Both the position numbers and the translations under genes were made by a program. Below, one piece after another: positions 18,087 through 26,287 of a stretch of 44,745 nt of DNA. The notes below the pieces were generated by a model. It was given only the letters and a program-made list of their open reading frames with translations, was not told where the DNA came from and searched no databases. The stretch is from assembly GCA_902490445.1 (NCBI GenBank), contig CABUDZ010000005.1, forward strand, positions 1-44,745, written 5' to 3'. Source of the stretch: an uncultured Collinsella sp. Lineage in GTDB: Bacteria > Actinomycetota > Coriobacteriia > Coriobacteriales > Coriobacteriaceae. Each line of letters starts with the position of its first letter. The stretch's first letter is position 1.

Positions 18087-18953
18087 ATGGCATCGCGGTA
18101 TCAGATTGTATGTATGGTGGTCGATTGCGGCAGTCTTAAGGGCGCGGCCGACGAACTGGGCTATACGCAAAGTGCGGTGAGCCAGGCCGTCAAAGCGCTC
18201 GAGCGCGAGCTGGGTACCACGCTTATCGAGCGCGGTAAGCAGGGCGTTTCGCTTACGCGCGACGGTAAACAATATCTGCCGTTCCTGCGCCAGATTGTGA
18301 CCGCTGAGGCCGAGCTCGAGGGCAAGCGCCAGGAGCTGCTGGGGTTCTCCTCGACTGATATTCGCATTGCGACGTTTACCAACGTGAGCCGTACCGTGCT
18401 GCCGCGCGTGATCCGCGACTTTGGGGCCCTGCATCCGGGCGTGCGCTTTACCCTCAAGCAGGGCGATTACACGCGCAACGCCCAATGGGTGCACGATGGC
18501 GTGGTTGACTTTTGCTTTACGGCGCGTGGATTTACCACAGGGCTCGAGAAGCGCGTGGCCTATCATGACGAGCTGGTGGCGCTGTTGCCAGCCGCCCATC
18601 CGCTGGCGGCAAAGGAAAAGGTGACGCTCGCCGACCTCGCGTCCGAACCGTTTGTGCTGCTGGATGAGGGCGAGCAGAGCCTGGTGCTCGATGCATTCGC
18701 GGCGCACGGGCTGTCCCCGCACGTGACAAGTGAGGTTACCGACGACTACACCATTATGGCGATGGTGGAGGAGGGCCTCGGCGTGAGCATGCTCTACCGG
18801 CGTACGGTCGAGGGCATGCAGGCTGATATTTGCGTGCGTCCCATCGTGCACGCTCCCTCACGCGACGTCGTGGCAGCCTGGCGCAGCTGGGATACCATGC
18901 CGATCGCCACGAGGCGCTTTATCGACTACATGAGCTCACATATCGTGAGCTAG
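18087..18953 (+). CDS. LysR family transcriptional regulator
   Basis: A 288-aa regulator. Residues 1-60 are the winged helix: SLKGAADELGYTQSAVSQAVKALERELG then LIERGKQGVSLTRDG. Residues about 90-285 are the periplasmic-binding-like effector domain. GGAGG lies 5 nt before ATG 18087. It probably controls the divergent EamA exporter; the effector is unknown. Confidence 0.93.
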   Translation: MASRYQIVCMVVDCGSLKGAADELGYTQSAVSQAVKALERELGTTLIERGKQGVSLTRDGKQYLPFLRQIVTAEAELEGKRQELLGFSSTDIRIATFTNVSRTVLPRVIRDFGALHPGVRFTLKQGDYTRNAQWVHDGVVDFCFTARGFTTGLEKRVAYHDELVALLPAAHPLAAKEKVTLADLASEPFVLLDEGEQSLVLDAFAAHGLSPHVTSEVTDDYTIMAMVEEGLGVSMLYRRTVEGMQADICVRPIVHAPSRDVVAAWRSWDTMPIATRRFIDYMSSHIVS

Positions 18954-18982
18954 TTGCCGATGCGCCACCTTGTTGGATGTGT

Positions 18983-20365
18983 CTAGCGCGCCCCAGTCTT
19001 GGCTTGCGCCAGACGATAGGTGCGTGCCGGATGGCAGAGCAATACCGCCACGACCATAAAGAACGCCGTGGTGCCCAGGCTGATGGGGTAGACCATCATG
19101 ATGTTCGCAAAGGTGCGGAAGTGCGGGAACACGCAGAATACCCAATAGAAGCGAATACCGCAGACGCAGATCATGGTGATGAGGGCGGGCATGAGCGAGA
19201 TGCCAAAGCCGCGCAGGTAGCCGGACATGTTCTCGTAGAACATGCTAAAGGCGTACGCCGGGAAGATCGAACACACGCGGATATAGCCGATCGAGACGAT
19301 GTTGGGGTCGCTGTTGAACAACGCCAGGATCTCGCGCCCCAGACCGACGATGACGAGAATCGTGGTGAGTGCAACGATGCCACCTTCGACCAGGCAGACC
19401 TTGAGCGTTTTGGTGCAGCGGTCGATCTGGCGAGCGCCGTGGTTTTGTCCCACAAAGGTGGTGCAAGCCTGGCTAAAGCTGTTGAGCAGGTTGTAGCACA
19501 CATACTCCAGGCTCATGGCGGCGCTGGATGCCGCCATGACCTCGGTGCCTAGGCTGTTGATGGCGGACTGGATGATGATGTTGGCGACGGCAAAGACGGC
19601 GCTTTGAATGCCGGCGGGCAGGCCGATCTTGACGATGCGCTTGAGGGCAACGGGGTCAATAGCCAGATCGCGTGGGGTAACGCGGACAACGGAATCGGTC
19701 TTGAGCAGACGGACAAAGAGCGTGACGGCGCTGACGGTGTAGGCGATGGCGGTGGCGATGGCGACACCCGCGACGCCCCAGTGGAGCACGGGGACAAAGA
19801 TGAGGTCCAGGCCAATGTTGAGGATGGTGGACACGGCAAGCGCCTGCAGCGGCATGCGGGTGATGCCGACGGAGCGGAAGATCGCGGCCTCAAAGTTGTA
19901 GAGCAAGATCGAGGGCATGCTGAGCAAAAAGACGCGCAGGTAGAGCGAAGCGAGCGGCATGGTTTCGGCAGGAACGTTGAGCGCGGCGAGCATGGGCTCG
20001 GCAAAGATCTCGCCCAGCGCGATGACGATAAGGCCCACGAGCGCCATTAAAATCGAGGTATGGACGGCACGTTTGACCATGTTCTGATCGTTGCGGCCGA
20101 TGGCGTTGGCGATGACCACGTTGGAGCCAAGCGACATGCCGATAAACAGGTTGAGCATAAGACTGGTAAGCGGAACATTGGAGCCGACCGCCGCCATGGC
20201 AAGGGTTCCCTGGTCGCCCGAGAAGTTACCGATGATGACCGTGGCGATGAGGTTCGACAGTTGCTCAAGGATGCTCGTGGCGGCGACGGGAAAGGCGAAT
20301 AGGGGAATATTGCGCCATAGCGAGCCGGTGGTCATGTCAATGTGCTTGGACGCGGTATCAGTCAT
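18983..20365 (-). CDS. MATE family efflux transporter
   Basis: A 460-aa protein with 12 TM helices in two MatE halves. N-terminal half: IPLFAFPVAATSILEQLSNLIATVIIGNFSG; FEAAIFRSVGITRMPLQA; second half: KIGLPAGIQSAVFAVANIIIQSAIN, NGHG-like segment FVGQNHGARQ. Members export cationic drugs or metabolites with Na+ or H+. GAGAG lies 3 nt before the ATG. It converges with the LysR gene, separated by 29 bp only. Confidence 0.93.
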   Translation of the reverse strand: MTDTASKHIDMTTGSLWRNIPLFAFPVAATSILEQLSNLIATVIIGNFSGDQGTLAMAAVGSNVPLTSLMLNLFIGMSLGSNVVIANAIGRNDQNMVKRAVHTSILMALVGLIVIALGEIFAEPMLAALNVPAETMPLASLYLRVFLLSMPSILLYNFEAAIFRSVGITRMPLQALAVSTILNIGLDLIFVPVLHWGVAGVAIATAIAYTVSAVTLFVRLLKTDSVVRVTPRDLAIDPVALKRIVKIGLPAGIQSAVFAVANIIIQSAINSLGTEVMAASSAAMSLEYVCYNLLNSFSQACTTFVGQNHGARQIDRCTKTLKVCLVEGGIVALTTILVIVGLGREILALFNSDPNIVSIGYIRVCSIFPAYAFSMFYENMSGYLRGFGISLMPALITMICVCGIRFYWVFCVFPHFRTFANIMMVYPISLGTTAFFMVVAVLLCHPARTYRLAQAKTGAR

Positions 20366-20433
20366 ACGCTCTCAATCTCTACTATGCGATTCGCTAGATA
20401 TTTGCGCAGACGATAATACTCCTAATGCATCCA

Positions 20434-20485
20434 GCCGGCACTTAGGGACGTTCCTTTTCTGCCGGCAGTTGGGGACACTCCTTCA
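20434..20485. repeat. Tandem GCCGGCAnTT repeat, GGGAC-core family
   Basis: Two head-to-tail units: GCCGGCACTTAGGGACGTTC-CTT and GCCGGCAGTTGGGGACACTC-CTT, differing at four or five positions. The first 14 bases resemble the start of the window (GCCGGCACTTGGGG). It links the GCCGGC header with the GGGGACGTTC core of the ACTAGTC-type elements. Confidence 0.75.
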
Positions 20486-20542
20486 GACTAGTCATTGGGG
20501 ACGTTCTTAAATGACTAGTCGAACAAGAACGTCCTCAATGAC
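20486..20542. repeat. Compound palindrome, ACTAGTC/GGGGACGTTCTT type
   Basis: Third copy of the element at 1126 and 8141. Left arm GACTAGTCATTGGGGACGTT, right arm AAGAACGTCCTCAATGAC with one mismatch. It directly follows the tandem unit at 20434 and is followed by GGGGGAGGCGTGCGACAAT as at 8208. Confidence 0.85.
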
Positions 20543-20560
20543 GAGGTGGGGGAGGCGTGC

Positions 20561-20566
20561 GACAAT
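20561..20566 (+). promoter_or_regulatory. Putative -10 box GACAAT for rlmA
   Basis: GACAAT 35 bp before the rlmA start, within a segment shared with the channel promoter at 8221. Confidence 0.4.
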
Positions 20567-20601
20567 GGTGGGCGTTGTGTTGTCCGCGCTAAGGAGTTGC
20601 C

Positions 20602-21417
20602 ATGTTGTTGTGTCCCGTTTGCCATGAGCCGTTGGTGGACGACGAGCGCGGTGCTGCATGCGCGGGCGGACACCGGTTTGACCGTGCGCGCGAGGGCTAT
20701 CTGTATCTGCTGCGCTCGTCCAAGAGCGGCGACTCCATGGGCGATCCCAAGTCGCAGGCGCGCAGTCGTCGCGACTTTTTGAACCGTGGCTACTACGCGC
20801 CGTTGCGCGATGCGATGGTCGAGCTGGTGCGCGAGCAGGCATTTGGGCGTGCGGCATCTACGGGCGGCCCCATGACCTTGCTCGATATTTGCTGTGGCGA
20901 GGGCTACTACACCAGTGCCATGGGTGCGGTGCCGGGCGTGGATGCTTACGGGTTCGACCTGGGCAAAGAGATGGTGCGTCTGGCCGCCAAGCGCGGCGAT
21001 GCGACCTACTTCGTGGCCAACATGAAGGACATCCCCGTGGCTGATGGCGCCTTTGATATGGTGACCGAGCTCTTTGCCCCCTTTAACGAGCGTGAGTTTG
21101 CCCGCGTGCTGGCACCCGAGGGCTCGCTCTACACCGTGGTGCCGGGTGCTCGGCATCTCTTTGGGCTCAAGGAGGTGCTCTACGACACGCCATATCTCAA
21201 CGATGAGAAGCTGCCGAAGACGACCGAGCTCGAGTTGGTGGGAACGCAACGGGTATCTGCGAACATTACGCTCCAGACGCAGGCCGACATCGAGGCGGTG
21301 TTCCAGATGACGCCGTACTACTACCGCACGCGCCCTGCCGACAAAGAACGCCTGGCAAATCTGGACACCCTTCAGACCGATATCGACTTCATCATCGCCG
21401 AGTACCGCTACAGCTAA
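20602..21417 (+). CDS. rlmA: 23S rRNA (guanine-N1)-methyltransferase RlmA-like
   Basis: A 271-aa SAM methyltransferase. The N-terminal zinc site is Cys4, Cys7, Cys20 and His24 (CPVC...CAGGH). GHRFDRAREGYLYLL and the long basic linker follow. Motif I is LLDICCGEGYYT and the acceptor region is ELFAPFNEREFARVLAPEG. The family methylates G745 (RlmAI) or G748 (RlmAII) of 23S rRNA; RlmAII also protects against tylosin. Which one this is cannot be told. AAGGAG lies 5-6 nt before the ATG. Confidence 0.88.
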   Translation: MLLCPVCHEPLVDDERGAACAGGHRFDRAREGYLYLLRSSKSGDSMGDPKSQARSRRDFLNRGYYAPLRDAMVELVREQAFGRAASTGGPMTLLDICCGEGYYTSAMGAVPGVDAYGFDLGKEMVRLAAKRGDATYFVANMKDIPVADGAFDMVTELFAPFNEREFARVLAPEGSLYTVVPGARHLFGLKEVLYDTPYLNDEKLPKTTELELVGTQRVSANITLQTQADIEAVFQMTPYYYRTRPADKERLANLDTLQTDIDFIIAEYRYS

Positions 21418-21420
21418 CAA

Positions 21421-21453
21421 CCTGCCAAAAAGGGACAGGTTTATTTTGGCAGG
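21421..21453. repeat. Hairpin with GGGAC-family core
   Basis: CCTGCCAAAA pairs with TTTTGGCAGG around AGGGACAGGTTTA, then TTTT. It begins 3 nt after the rlmA stop. It can act as a terminator and has the family's AGGGAC core with another arm type. Confidence 0.7.
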
Positions 21454-21471
21454 TTTTATCTGGGCAAACGT

Positions 21472-21510
21472 AAAGGGCCGACCGCGGAGATGCGCGATCG
21501 GCCCTTTTTA
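21472..21510. terminator. Bidirectional Rho-independent terminator
   Basis: AAAGGGCCGA...CGCG pairs with CGCG...TCGGCCCTTTTT; the plus strand ends in TTTTT and the minus in TTT. Lies between convergent rlmA and the small membrane protein gene. Confidence 0.85.
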
Positions 21511-21545
21511 GTTGCTTGGCTACAAAGGTTTTGAGAAGCGAGCGC

Positions 21546-21947
21546 TTACAGGCGGTCCTTGTTCTCGGCCTTAACGGTGTGCGCCTGCTGAACAAAGAAC
21601 AGGTCGTAGACCACGATGACAAAGGCGACGATATTGACGGAGCTGCCGCCGAGCGCGGGAAGCGTGAGCACGGCCTGCGCAATCGTGGCGATTGCGGCAA
21701 CGATGCCGAGCTTAAACGCGCCATCCACCTGCGAGGGCTTGTTGGCGCCCTTGATGCCGGCGACGCCTGCAGCAAGATCGACAATGCCCTTGGCGACCAG
21801 CACGATCGCGGCGAGCATGGCGTTCGATCCGTACGTGGAATCGAGGTTGCCCCTGGCGATACCGACGCCGGCGATGACGAGGCTGGCGATGCCCAAGACA
21901 AAGTAGACGAGGGCAAGGATTTTAAGAGTCTTGCGAGCGGAACTCAT
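21546..21947 (-). CDS. Small integral membrane protein, unknown function
   Basis: A 133-aa protein with four predicted TM helices (about 8-30, 43-63, 77-97, 101-121) and a charged C-terminus (VKAENKDRL). No catalytic motif. Helices are rich in Ala, Ile and Val, with short polar loops. ATG 21947 is chosen because AAAGGA lies about 6 nt upstream; a longer open frame exists but its residues are not hydrophobic. A TACAAT box on the minus strand at 22018-22013 would give a leader of about 60 nt. Confidence 0.75.
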   Translation of the reverse strand: MSSARKTLKILALVYFVLGIASLVIAGVGIARGNLDSTYGSNAMLAAIVLVAKGIVDLAAGVAGIKGANKPSQVDGAFKLGIVAAIATIAQAVLTLPALGGSSVNIVAFVIVVYDLFFVQQAHTVKAENKDRL

Positions 21948-22174
21948 GGCTGGTCCTTTCGATACGAGTACGTCAACCTGGCGCACCCCATGTGCTGCAC
22001 ATATGGTGAAGCACATTGTAGTTCAACGGGGCGATGCATGCGTTTGAAAGCGTCTCTTGCCTGTACGGTCCAACCTTTCAAAAAGGAAAGCTGGACGTAA
22101 GTCAAATCGATGGCAGCCCATGTGCGGCGCTGCAATGATGAGGGCGTAACAAGGAGTTGGTCTAAGGAGGAGCC

Positions 22175-22318
22175 ATGATGTACGGAACAGGGCAAGCGCG
22201 CGAGCCGCGGTCGTTAGGAAAGCGCATGGGCGATTCTGTGATCGCTGCCGTGTGCACGGGATTGATGGCGGTGCTTTGCATTGGGATGCTGTGGGCCATG
22301 TCGCATGTGGGACAATAG
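22175..22318 (+). CDS. Small single-TM membrane protein (47 aa)
   Basis: Short gene supported by one of the best ribosome binding sites of the window (AAGGAGGAGCC before ATGATG). The protein has a basic N-terminal third (QAREPRSLGKR), then one TM helix about residues 21-42 (VIAAVCTGLMAVLCIGMLW) and a short tail. The topology predicts a cytoplasmic N-terminus. Its stop codon overlaps the -10 box GACAAT of the next gene. Function unknown. Confidence 0.65.
   Translation: MMYGTGQAREPRSLGKRMGDSVIAAVCTGLMAVLCIGMLWAMSHVGQ
22311..22316 (+). promoter_or_regulatory. Putative -10 box GACAAT for rsmJ
   Basis: GTGGGACAATA here is identical to the 11 bases at 8217-8227 before the channel gene. It overlaps the stop codon of the 47-aa gene. 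Confidence 0.4.
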
Positions 22319-22381
22319 TGGACGGTTGGGCGCCGACATCAACGGCGCTCACGTATCCGCTTTGCTTGCTAAGGAGTGTCC

Positions 22382-23086
22382 ATGGGCGTCGTCGATCCCT
22401 TTTCTGTTGCTCGGGCTGCTGGGCTCGAGCTCGTGCGGACGTCCGAGGGCCTTACGCTCACCGACGGCACGATGGAGTTGCGTGCCGATTTTGGCCGCAT
22501 ACTTCCACGGCTCAAGCAGGGTCGTCTGCAGCAAGAGCTGTTGGTAAAGGCTGCGCGCACAAAAGGCATCGAACAACCATGGGCGATTGATGCCACAGCA
22601 GGCTTTGGCGAGGACTCGCTGCTGCTGGCGGCAGCGGGCTTTACCGTCGATCTGTATGAACAGGACTGCGTGATCGCGGCGCTCCTCAAGGATGCCTTGG
22701 GCCGCGCGGCGGATGATCCGGCGCTTGCGGCTGCCGTGGCGCGTATGCGCTTACATGCGGGCGAGGACAGCATTGCCGGCCTTTGCCATACGGCTGAGCT
22801 GGTCGAGCGCGGTGAGCTCGCGGCTCCCGACGTGGTGTATCTGGACCCCATGTTTCCCGAGCGCACCAAGAGCGCGGCGGTTAAAAAGAAGTTCCAGCTC
22901 TTGCACCATTTGGAGCAGCCGTGCGCCGATGAGGAGACGCTGGTCGAAGCTGCGCTTGCACCGCACCCGCGCAAGGTCGTTATCAAGCGGCCGGTGAAGG
23001 GGCCTCTGCTTGCCGGCGTTAAGCCGAGCTATCAGCTTGCGGGCAAGGCCGTTCGCTACGATGTTTTGGTGCCGCCGCGCCCGTAG
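22382..23086 (+). CDS. rsmJ: 16S rRNA (guanine1516-N2)-methyltransferase RsmJ-like
   Basis: A 234-aa SAM methyltransferase of the RsmJ/YhiQ family. Motif I is IDATAGFGEDSLLLAAAG (family DATAGLGxD), followed by YEQD, then YLDPMFPER with the DPMF catalytic motif, KKKFQLLHHL, and VVIKRPVKGPLL. N-terminal LRADFG(RI)LPRLKQGR matches the family. ATG 22382 has AAGGAG 5-6 nt upstream; GTG 22376 in the same frame overlaps that site and is rejected. Confidence 0.87.
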   Translation: MGVVDPFSVARAAGLELVRTSEGLTLTDGTMELRADFGRILPRLKQGRLQQELLVKAARTKGIEQPWAIDATAGFGEDSLLLAAAGFTVDLYEQDCVIAALLKDALGRAADDPALAAAVARMRLHAGEDSIAGLCHTAELVERGELAAPDVVYLDPMFPERTKSAAVKKKFQLLHHLEQPCADEETLVEAALAPHPRKVVIKRPVKGPLLAGVKPSYQLAGKAVRYDVLVPPRP

Positions 23087-23101
23087 CTTGCGTGCGATGG
23101 C

Positions 23102-23120
23102 CGGCGCTTCGCCAGCGCCG
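23102..23120. terminator. Short hairpin between convergent genes
   Basis: CGGCGCT-TCGCC-AGCGCCG, without a T tract, between rsmJ and the zinc-ribbon gene. Confidence 0.45.
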
Positions 23121-23134
23121 TGCCGATGCGGGGT

Positions 23135-23431
23135 CTATTTCCAGGGGTGCGACGTCAGATGCCATCCGCCGCAGTATTCGCATTTGTAGCAGGCAAGGCC
23201 GCGCCGCCCGCGGTTTTCGCAGTCGGCCATAACTGCCTCGGCCTCGGCGCGCGTGTCGTAACGGTTTTTGCGTTCGCACGACTTGTAGCGCCAGGCTTCA
23301 TCGCGCTCGGCGTCTAGTGCGTCGCGGCGCTCGTCTTCGCGCGCAAACAGATCGCTCATATCGCCGCCGGTGGCAGCGCCCAAAAACTCGCTTTTGGCCT
23401 TTGACCAGGCGGCTCGCTTTTTGCTCCCCAT
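23135..23431 (-). CDS. Small zinc-ribbon-like protein, unknown function
   Basis: A 98-aa protein. The N-terminal 60 residues are charged and helical (DERRDALDAERDEAWR). The C-terminal 30 hold CERKNRY...CENRGRR...CYKCEYCGGWHL, where CYKCEYCGGWH can bind one metal. This resembles small zinc-ribbon proteins often seen in Coriobacteriia and phages. ATG 23431 is chosen because AAGGAG is 3-4 nt upstream; ATG 23464 is in frame without a ribosome binding site. Divergent from the acetyltransferase gene. Confidence 0.65.
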   Translation of the reverse strand: MGSKKRAAWSKAKSEFLGAATGGDMSDLFAREDERRDALDAERDEAWRYKSCERKNRYDTRAEAEAVMADCENRGRRGLACYKCEYCGGWHLTSHPWK

Positions 23432-23504
23432 CCGCTCCTTGCCCTTTCCAAACGCTGGTATCATTGCTCAATCAAAGTGATACCAATAAACGTGAGGTCG
23501 CCGC

Positions 23505-23996
23505 GTGATGATCAGAAAAACCCTCGATACCGACATTCCCGCCGTCATGGCTATCTATGATGCCGCCCGCGCCTTTATGCGCGCGCATGGCAACGCCACG
23601 CAGTGGCCCGAGGGCACGCCTTCGGCCGAGCAGCTGGCTGCCGATATCGCCGCCGGTGGCAGCTATGTGTGCGAAGTCGACGGTCGCGTGGTGGCGACGT
23701 TTGCCTTTTTGCCGGGCCCGGACGAGTGCTATGACGTCATCGAGGACGGTCAGTGGCGCAGCGACACTCCGTACGCCGTGCTGCACCGCGTGGCGTCCGA
23801 CGGCACCGTGCACGGTATCGCGGCCGCGATGTTTGCCTTTGCCAAGGAGCGTGCCGACCATCTGCGTATCGATACGCACGCGGACAACCTGCCCATGCAG
23901 GGTGCGAGCCTCAAGGCAGGGTTCGAGCGCGCCGGCGTCGTGTATGTGTCCGACGGCACGCCGCGCGTTGCGTTCGACTGGCTGCGCGAGGCATAA
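23505..23996 (+). CDS. GNAT family N-acetyltransferase
   Basis: A 163-aa GNAT protein. MIRKTLDTDIPAVMAIYDAARAFM is the usual first strand and helix, WPEGTPS is common to a subgroup, then YVCEVDGRVVATFAF, LHRVASDG (acetyl-CoA site strand), RIDTHADNLPMQG and LKAGFERAGVVYV. Acceptor unknown. Start is GTG 23505 or ATG 23508; GTGAGG sits about 8-10 nt upstream. It ends before the hairpin at 24033. Confidence 0.88.
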   Translation: MMIRKTLDTDIPAVMAIYDAARAFMRAHGNATQWPEGTPSAEQLAADIAAGGSYVCEVDGRVVATFAFLPGPDECYDVIEDGQWRSDTPYAVLHRVASDGTVHGIAAAMFAFAKERADHLRIDTHADNLPMQGASLKAGFERAGVVYVSDGTPRVAFDWLREA

Positions 23997-24027
23997 GAGC
24001 GGGGGCACGCATCAACAATCCATGTAC

Positions 24028-24180
24028 ATGAAAATGGCCCCGGGCGGGGCCATTATTGATCGCTGCGCTGTTAAGGGGAGGTGCCGGCTTTCGCAAGGCG
24101 CGAACCCACGAAAATCGCCGCGCGGCAACGCGGGGCGATGAGCTCGGTCGGGGGATAGGGCCCGCTTCGCCCGCCGGCCC
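24028..24180 (-). ncRNA. Candidate structured small RNA (unclassified)
   Basis: A 150-nt GC-rich gene-free stretch. On the minus strand TACAAT (24190-24185) is followed at about +1 by GGGCCGGCGGG, and the stretch ends in a strong hairpin (24054-24033) followed by TTTT, the layout of a small RNA gene. Inside, ATCGCC-g-CGCG-GCAA-CGCG-g-GGCGAT (24114-24139) is a long stem closed by a GNRA loop, and TTCGC/GCGAA forms another. GCCGGC near both ends could close a multibranch. It lacks the GGAAG-loop core of SRP RNA and tmRNA/RNase P signatures. It could instead be a leader of the downstream GTPase on the plus strand. Confidence 0.4.
24033..24054. terminator. Strong hairpin, terminator on the minus strand
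   Basis: AATGGCCCC-GGGC-GGGGCCATT. Minus-strand readthrough gives TTTTC right after it; the plus strand gives only ATTGAT. It may end the acetyltransferase mRNA and the candidate RNA. Confidence 0.75.
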
Positions 24181-24254
24181 GTAAATTGTATCATCCAGTG
24201 TGGAACGAGAATGCCCGTTGCCGCGTGCGGTGGGCTTGCAATAAGAGGAGAGCC

Positions 24255-26258
24255 ATGTCGAAGCAAGCGGTCGTTGGAATCTTGGCGCATGTCGATGCCG
24301 GCAAGACTACGCTGGCCGAGGCCATGCTGTTCAACGCAGGTCGCATTCGCAAGCGCGGCCGTGTGGACGACGGCGACTCGCACCTGGATACCAGCGCTAT
24401 CGAACGCGAGCGCGGCATCACGATTTTCTCGTCGCAGGCCGTACTCGACCACGGAGATACCCACGTCATGCTTGTGGACGCCCCCGGTCACGTGGATTTT
24501 TCGGCCGAGGCAGAGCGCACATTGCGCGCTCTCGACTACGCGATTTTGGTTGTGGGCGCCAACGATGGCGTGCGGGGACACACCGAAACCCTGTGGCGCC
24601 TGCTTGCGCGCTATGACATCCCGACGTTCGTCTTTATCAACAAAATCGATCTGGAGAATCCCGGCTGCGATGTTTTGCTGGCACAACTTGGGCAGCGTCT
24701 TTCCGAGGGCTGCCTAGATGCCAGCGAACTACTGGCGGGTGGTGCCGTTCAGGAGGACGCTGCTGCGTTGGACGAGGCGGCGCTCGATGAGTTTCTTGAG
24801 ACGGGCGAGCTTTCTGTCGCAACGCTGTCGCGCATGGTTGTCGAGCGCAAGCTCTTTCCCTGCTTTGCCGGCTCGGCGCTCAAGGACCAGGGCGTGGGCG
24901 AGCTGCTGGATGGCATGTGCACGCTGATGCGTGAACAGGCGTGGGCCCCGGAGTTCGCCGCGCGCGTCTATCGCGTCAGCCGAGGTGTTCGTGGCGAGCG
25001 CTTGGCTTGGGTTAAAGTGACCGGCGGCACACTGCATGCCAAACAGATGATTGACGGACGTTCCGGCGCCGAGGCATGGGAGCAGAAGGTCGATCAGGTG
25101 CGCATCTATAACGGAGAGAAGTACGAGCTTGCCCAGGAAGTTGCCGCTGGCGGTATTTGTGCCGTGACGGGTCTTGCGCACGTTCGCCCGGGGGATGCCT
25201 TGGGTGCGGAGCCCGGGTGCGATGCGCCCGTCATTGCGCCGGTCCTTACCTATACGGTGCTCCCGGGCGAACATGATGTCCATGCGGTGTTTAAAGCGCT
25301 GACTGAGCTGGCGGACGAAGATCCCATGCTCGGCGTAAGCTGGAATACGCATCTTGAGCAGATTCATTTGCAGCTGATGGGCGCCGTGCAACTCGAGGTC
25401 GTGCAGCGGGTGTTGGCCGATCGCTTTGGCTTTTCGATTGCGTTTGAGTCCGGCGGCATTCTCTATAAGGAGACGATCTCGCAGCCGGTCGAGGGCGTGG
25501 GCCACTTTGAGCCGCTGCGCCACTATGCCGAGGTACATCTGCGCCTGGAGCCGTTGCCAGCAGGTTCGGGCGTGCAGTTTGGCACCGTGACCTCGACCGA
25601 CGAGCTCGATCTTAACTGGCAGCGTTTGGCACTCACCAACGCCATGGAGCGCGATCACCTGGGCGTGCTGACCGGCTCGCCCATCACCGATGTGCGCATT
25701 ACGCTCACGGGCGGCCGCGCGCATGCCAAACACACCGAGGGCGGCGATTTTCGCCAGGCCACGTACCGCGCGATTCGCCAGGGTTTGATGCAGGCGCGCG
25801 AGGCCGGCGCAGACGTGTTGCTGGAGCCGTGGTACCACTTTGAGCTCGAGGTGCCGGGGGAGTGCGTGGGCCGGGCGCTCTCGGATGCCACGCGCATGGG
25901 TGCCGAGTACGAGCCGCCGGCAATGGCGGGCGAGAGGGCGAAGCTTGTGGGTCGCGTGCCGGCATCCGAGGTGCAGGATTATGCGCTGGAGGTAGCTGCC
26001 TACACGAGCGGTCGCGGGCATCTGTACCTGGAGTTCGCCGGTTATGCGGCTTGCCATGATGCCGAGCGCGTCATCGAGGCGGCCGCCTATGAGCCCGAGG
26101 CCGATCTGCCCAACACGCCCGACTCGGTCTTTTGCGCCCACGGCGCCGGCTACACGGTCAAATGGTACGACGTGCCCGCCGCGGCGCACGTAAAGGTCGA
26201 TCCCGCCACCTTCCGCCCCTGGCGAGCAGCCGACGCCGAGTTTTTCGGCCACATGTGA
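24255..26258 (+). CDS. TetM/EF-G-like translational GTPase (ribosomal protection family)
   Basis: A 667-aa five-domain GTPase. G1 is AHVDAGKTT (11-19), switch I is RERGITIFSSQA, G3 is DAPGHVDF and G4 is NKIDL. Domain IV ends in LLEPWYHFELEVPGE, as in Tet(M) (LLEPYLSFKIYAP). However, the domain IV tip, YSPVSTPAD in Tet(M), here reads HAKHTEGGD, so tetracycline protection is doubtful. The C-terminal FCAHGAGYTVKW and an extra tail are typical of a chromosomal TetM-like group of unknown role. Base use matches neighbours, so no recent transfer. AAGAGGAG precedes ATG 24255. Its stop codon lies inside the palindrome at 26252. Confidence 0.85.
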   Translation: MSKQAVVGILAHVDAGKTTLAEAMLFNAGRIRKRGRVDDGDSHLDTSAIERERGITIFSSQAVLDHGDTHVMLVDAPGHVDFSAEAERTLRALDYAILVVGANDGVRGHTETLWRLLARYDIPTFVFINKIDLENPGCDVLLAQLGQRLSEGCLDASELLAGGAVQEDAAALDEAALDEFLETGELSVATLSRMVVERKLFPCFAGSALKDQGVGELLDGMCTLMREQAWAPEFAARVYRVSRGVRGERLAWVKVTGGTLHAKQMIDGRSGAEAWEQKVDQVRIYNGEKYELAQEVAAGGICAVTGLAHVRPGDALGAEPGCDAPVIAPVLTYTVLPGEHDVHAVFKALTELADEDPMLGVSWNTHLEQIHLQLMGAVQLEVVQRVLADRFGFSIAFESGGILYKETISQPVEGVGHFEPLRHYAEVHLRLEPLPAGSGVQFGTVTSTDELDLNWQRLALTNAMERDHLGVLTGSPITDVRITLTGGRAHAKHTEGGDFRQATYRAIRQGLMQAREAGADVLLEPWYHFELEVPGECVGRALSDATRMGAEYEPPAMAGERAKLVGRVPASEVQDYALEVAAYTSGRGHLYLEFAGYAACHDAERVIEAAAYEPEADLPNTPDSVFCAHGAGYTVKWYDVPAAAHVKVDPATFRPWRAADAEFFGHM

Positions 26259-26284
26259 CAAAGGGGCAGTCCCTTTGTCACATG
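26252..26284. repeat. Palindrome overlapping a stop codon, GGGAC-core family
   Basis: CATGTGACAAAGGG pairs with CCCTTTGTCACATG around GCAGT. The TGA stop of the GTPase gene (26256-26258) lies in the left arm. The arms equal those at 122. Confidence 0.85.
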
Positions 26285-26287
26285 CTA

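Noticed and set aside
24028..24180. Identification as SRP RNA, tmRNA or RNase P RNA
   Set aside because: The GGAAG/GNAR core of SRP RNA, the tRNA-like ends of tmRNA and the RNase P core motifs were searched for by eye and not found.
24255..26258. Call of tetracycline resistance gene
   Set aside because: Tip motif of domain IV does not match and there is no mobile context; kept as TetM-like GTPase.
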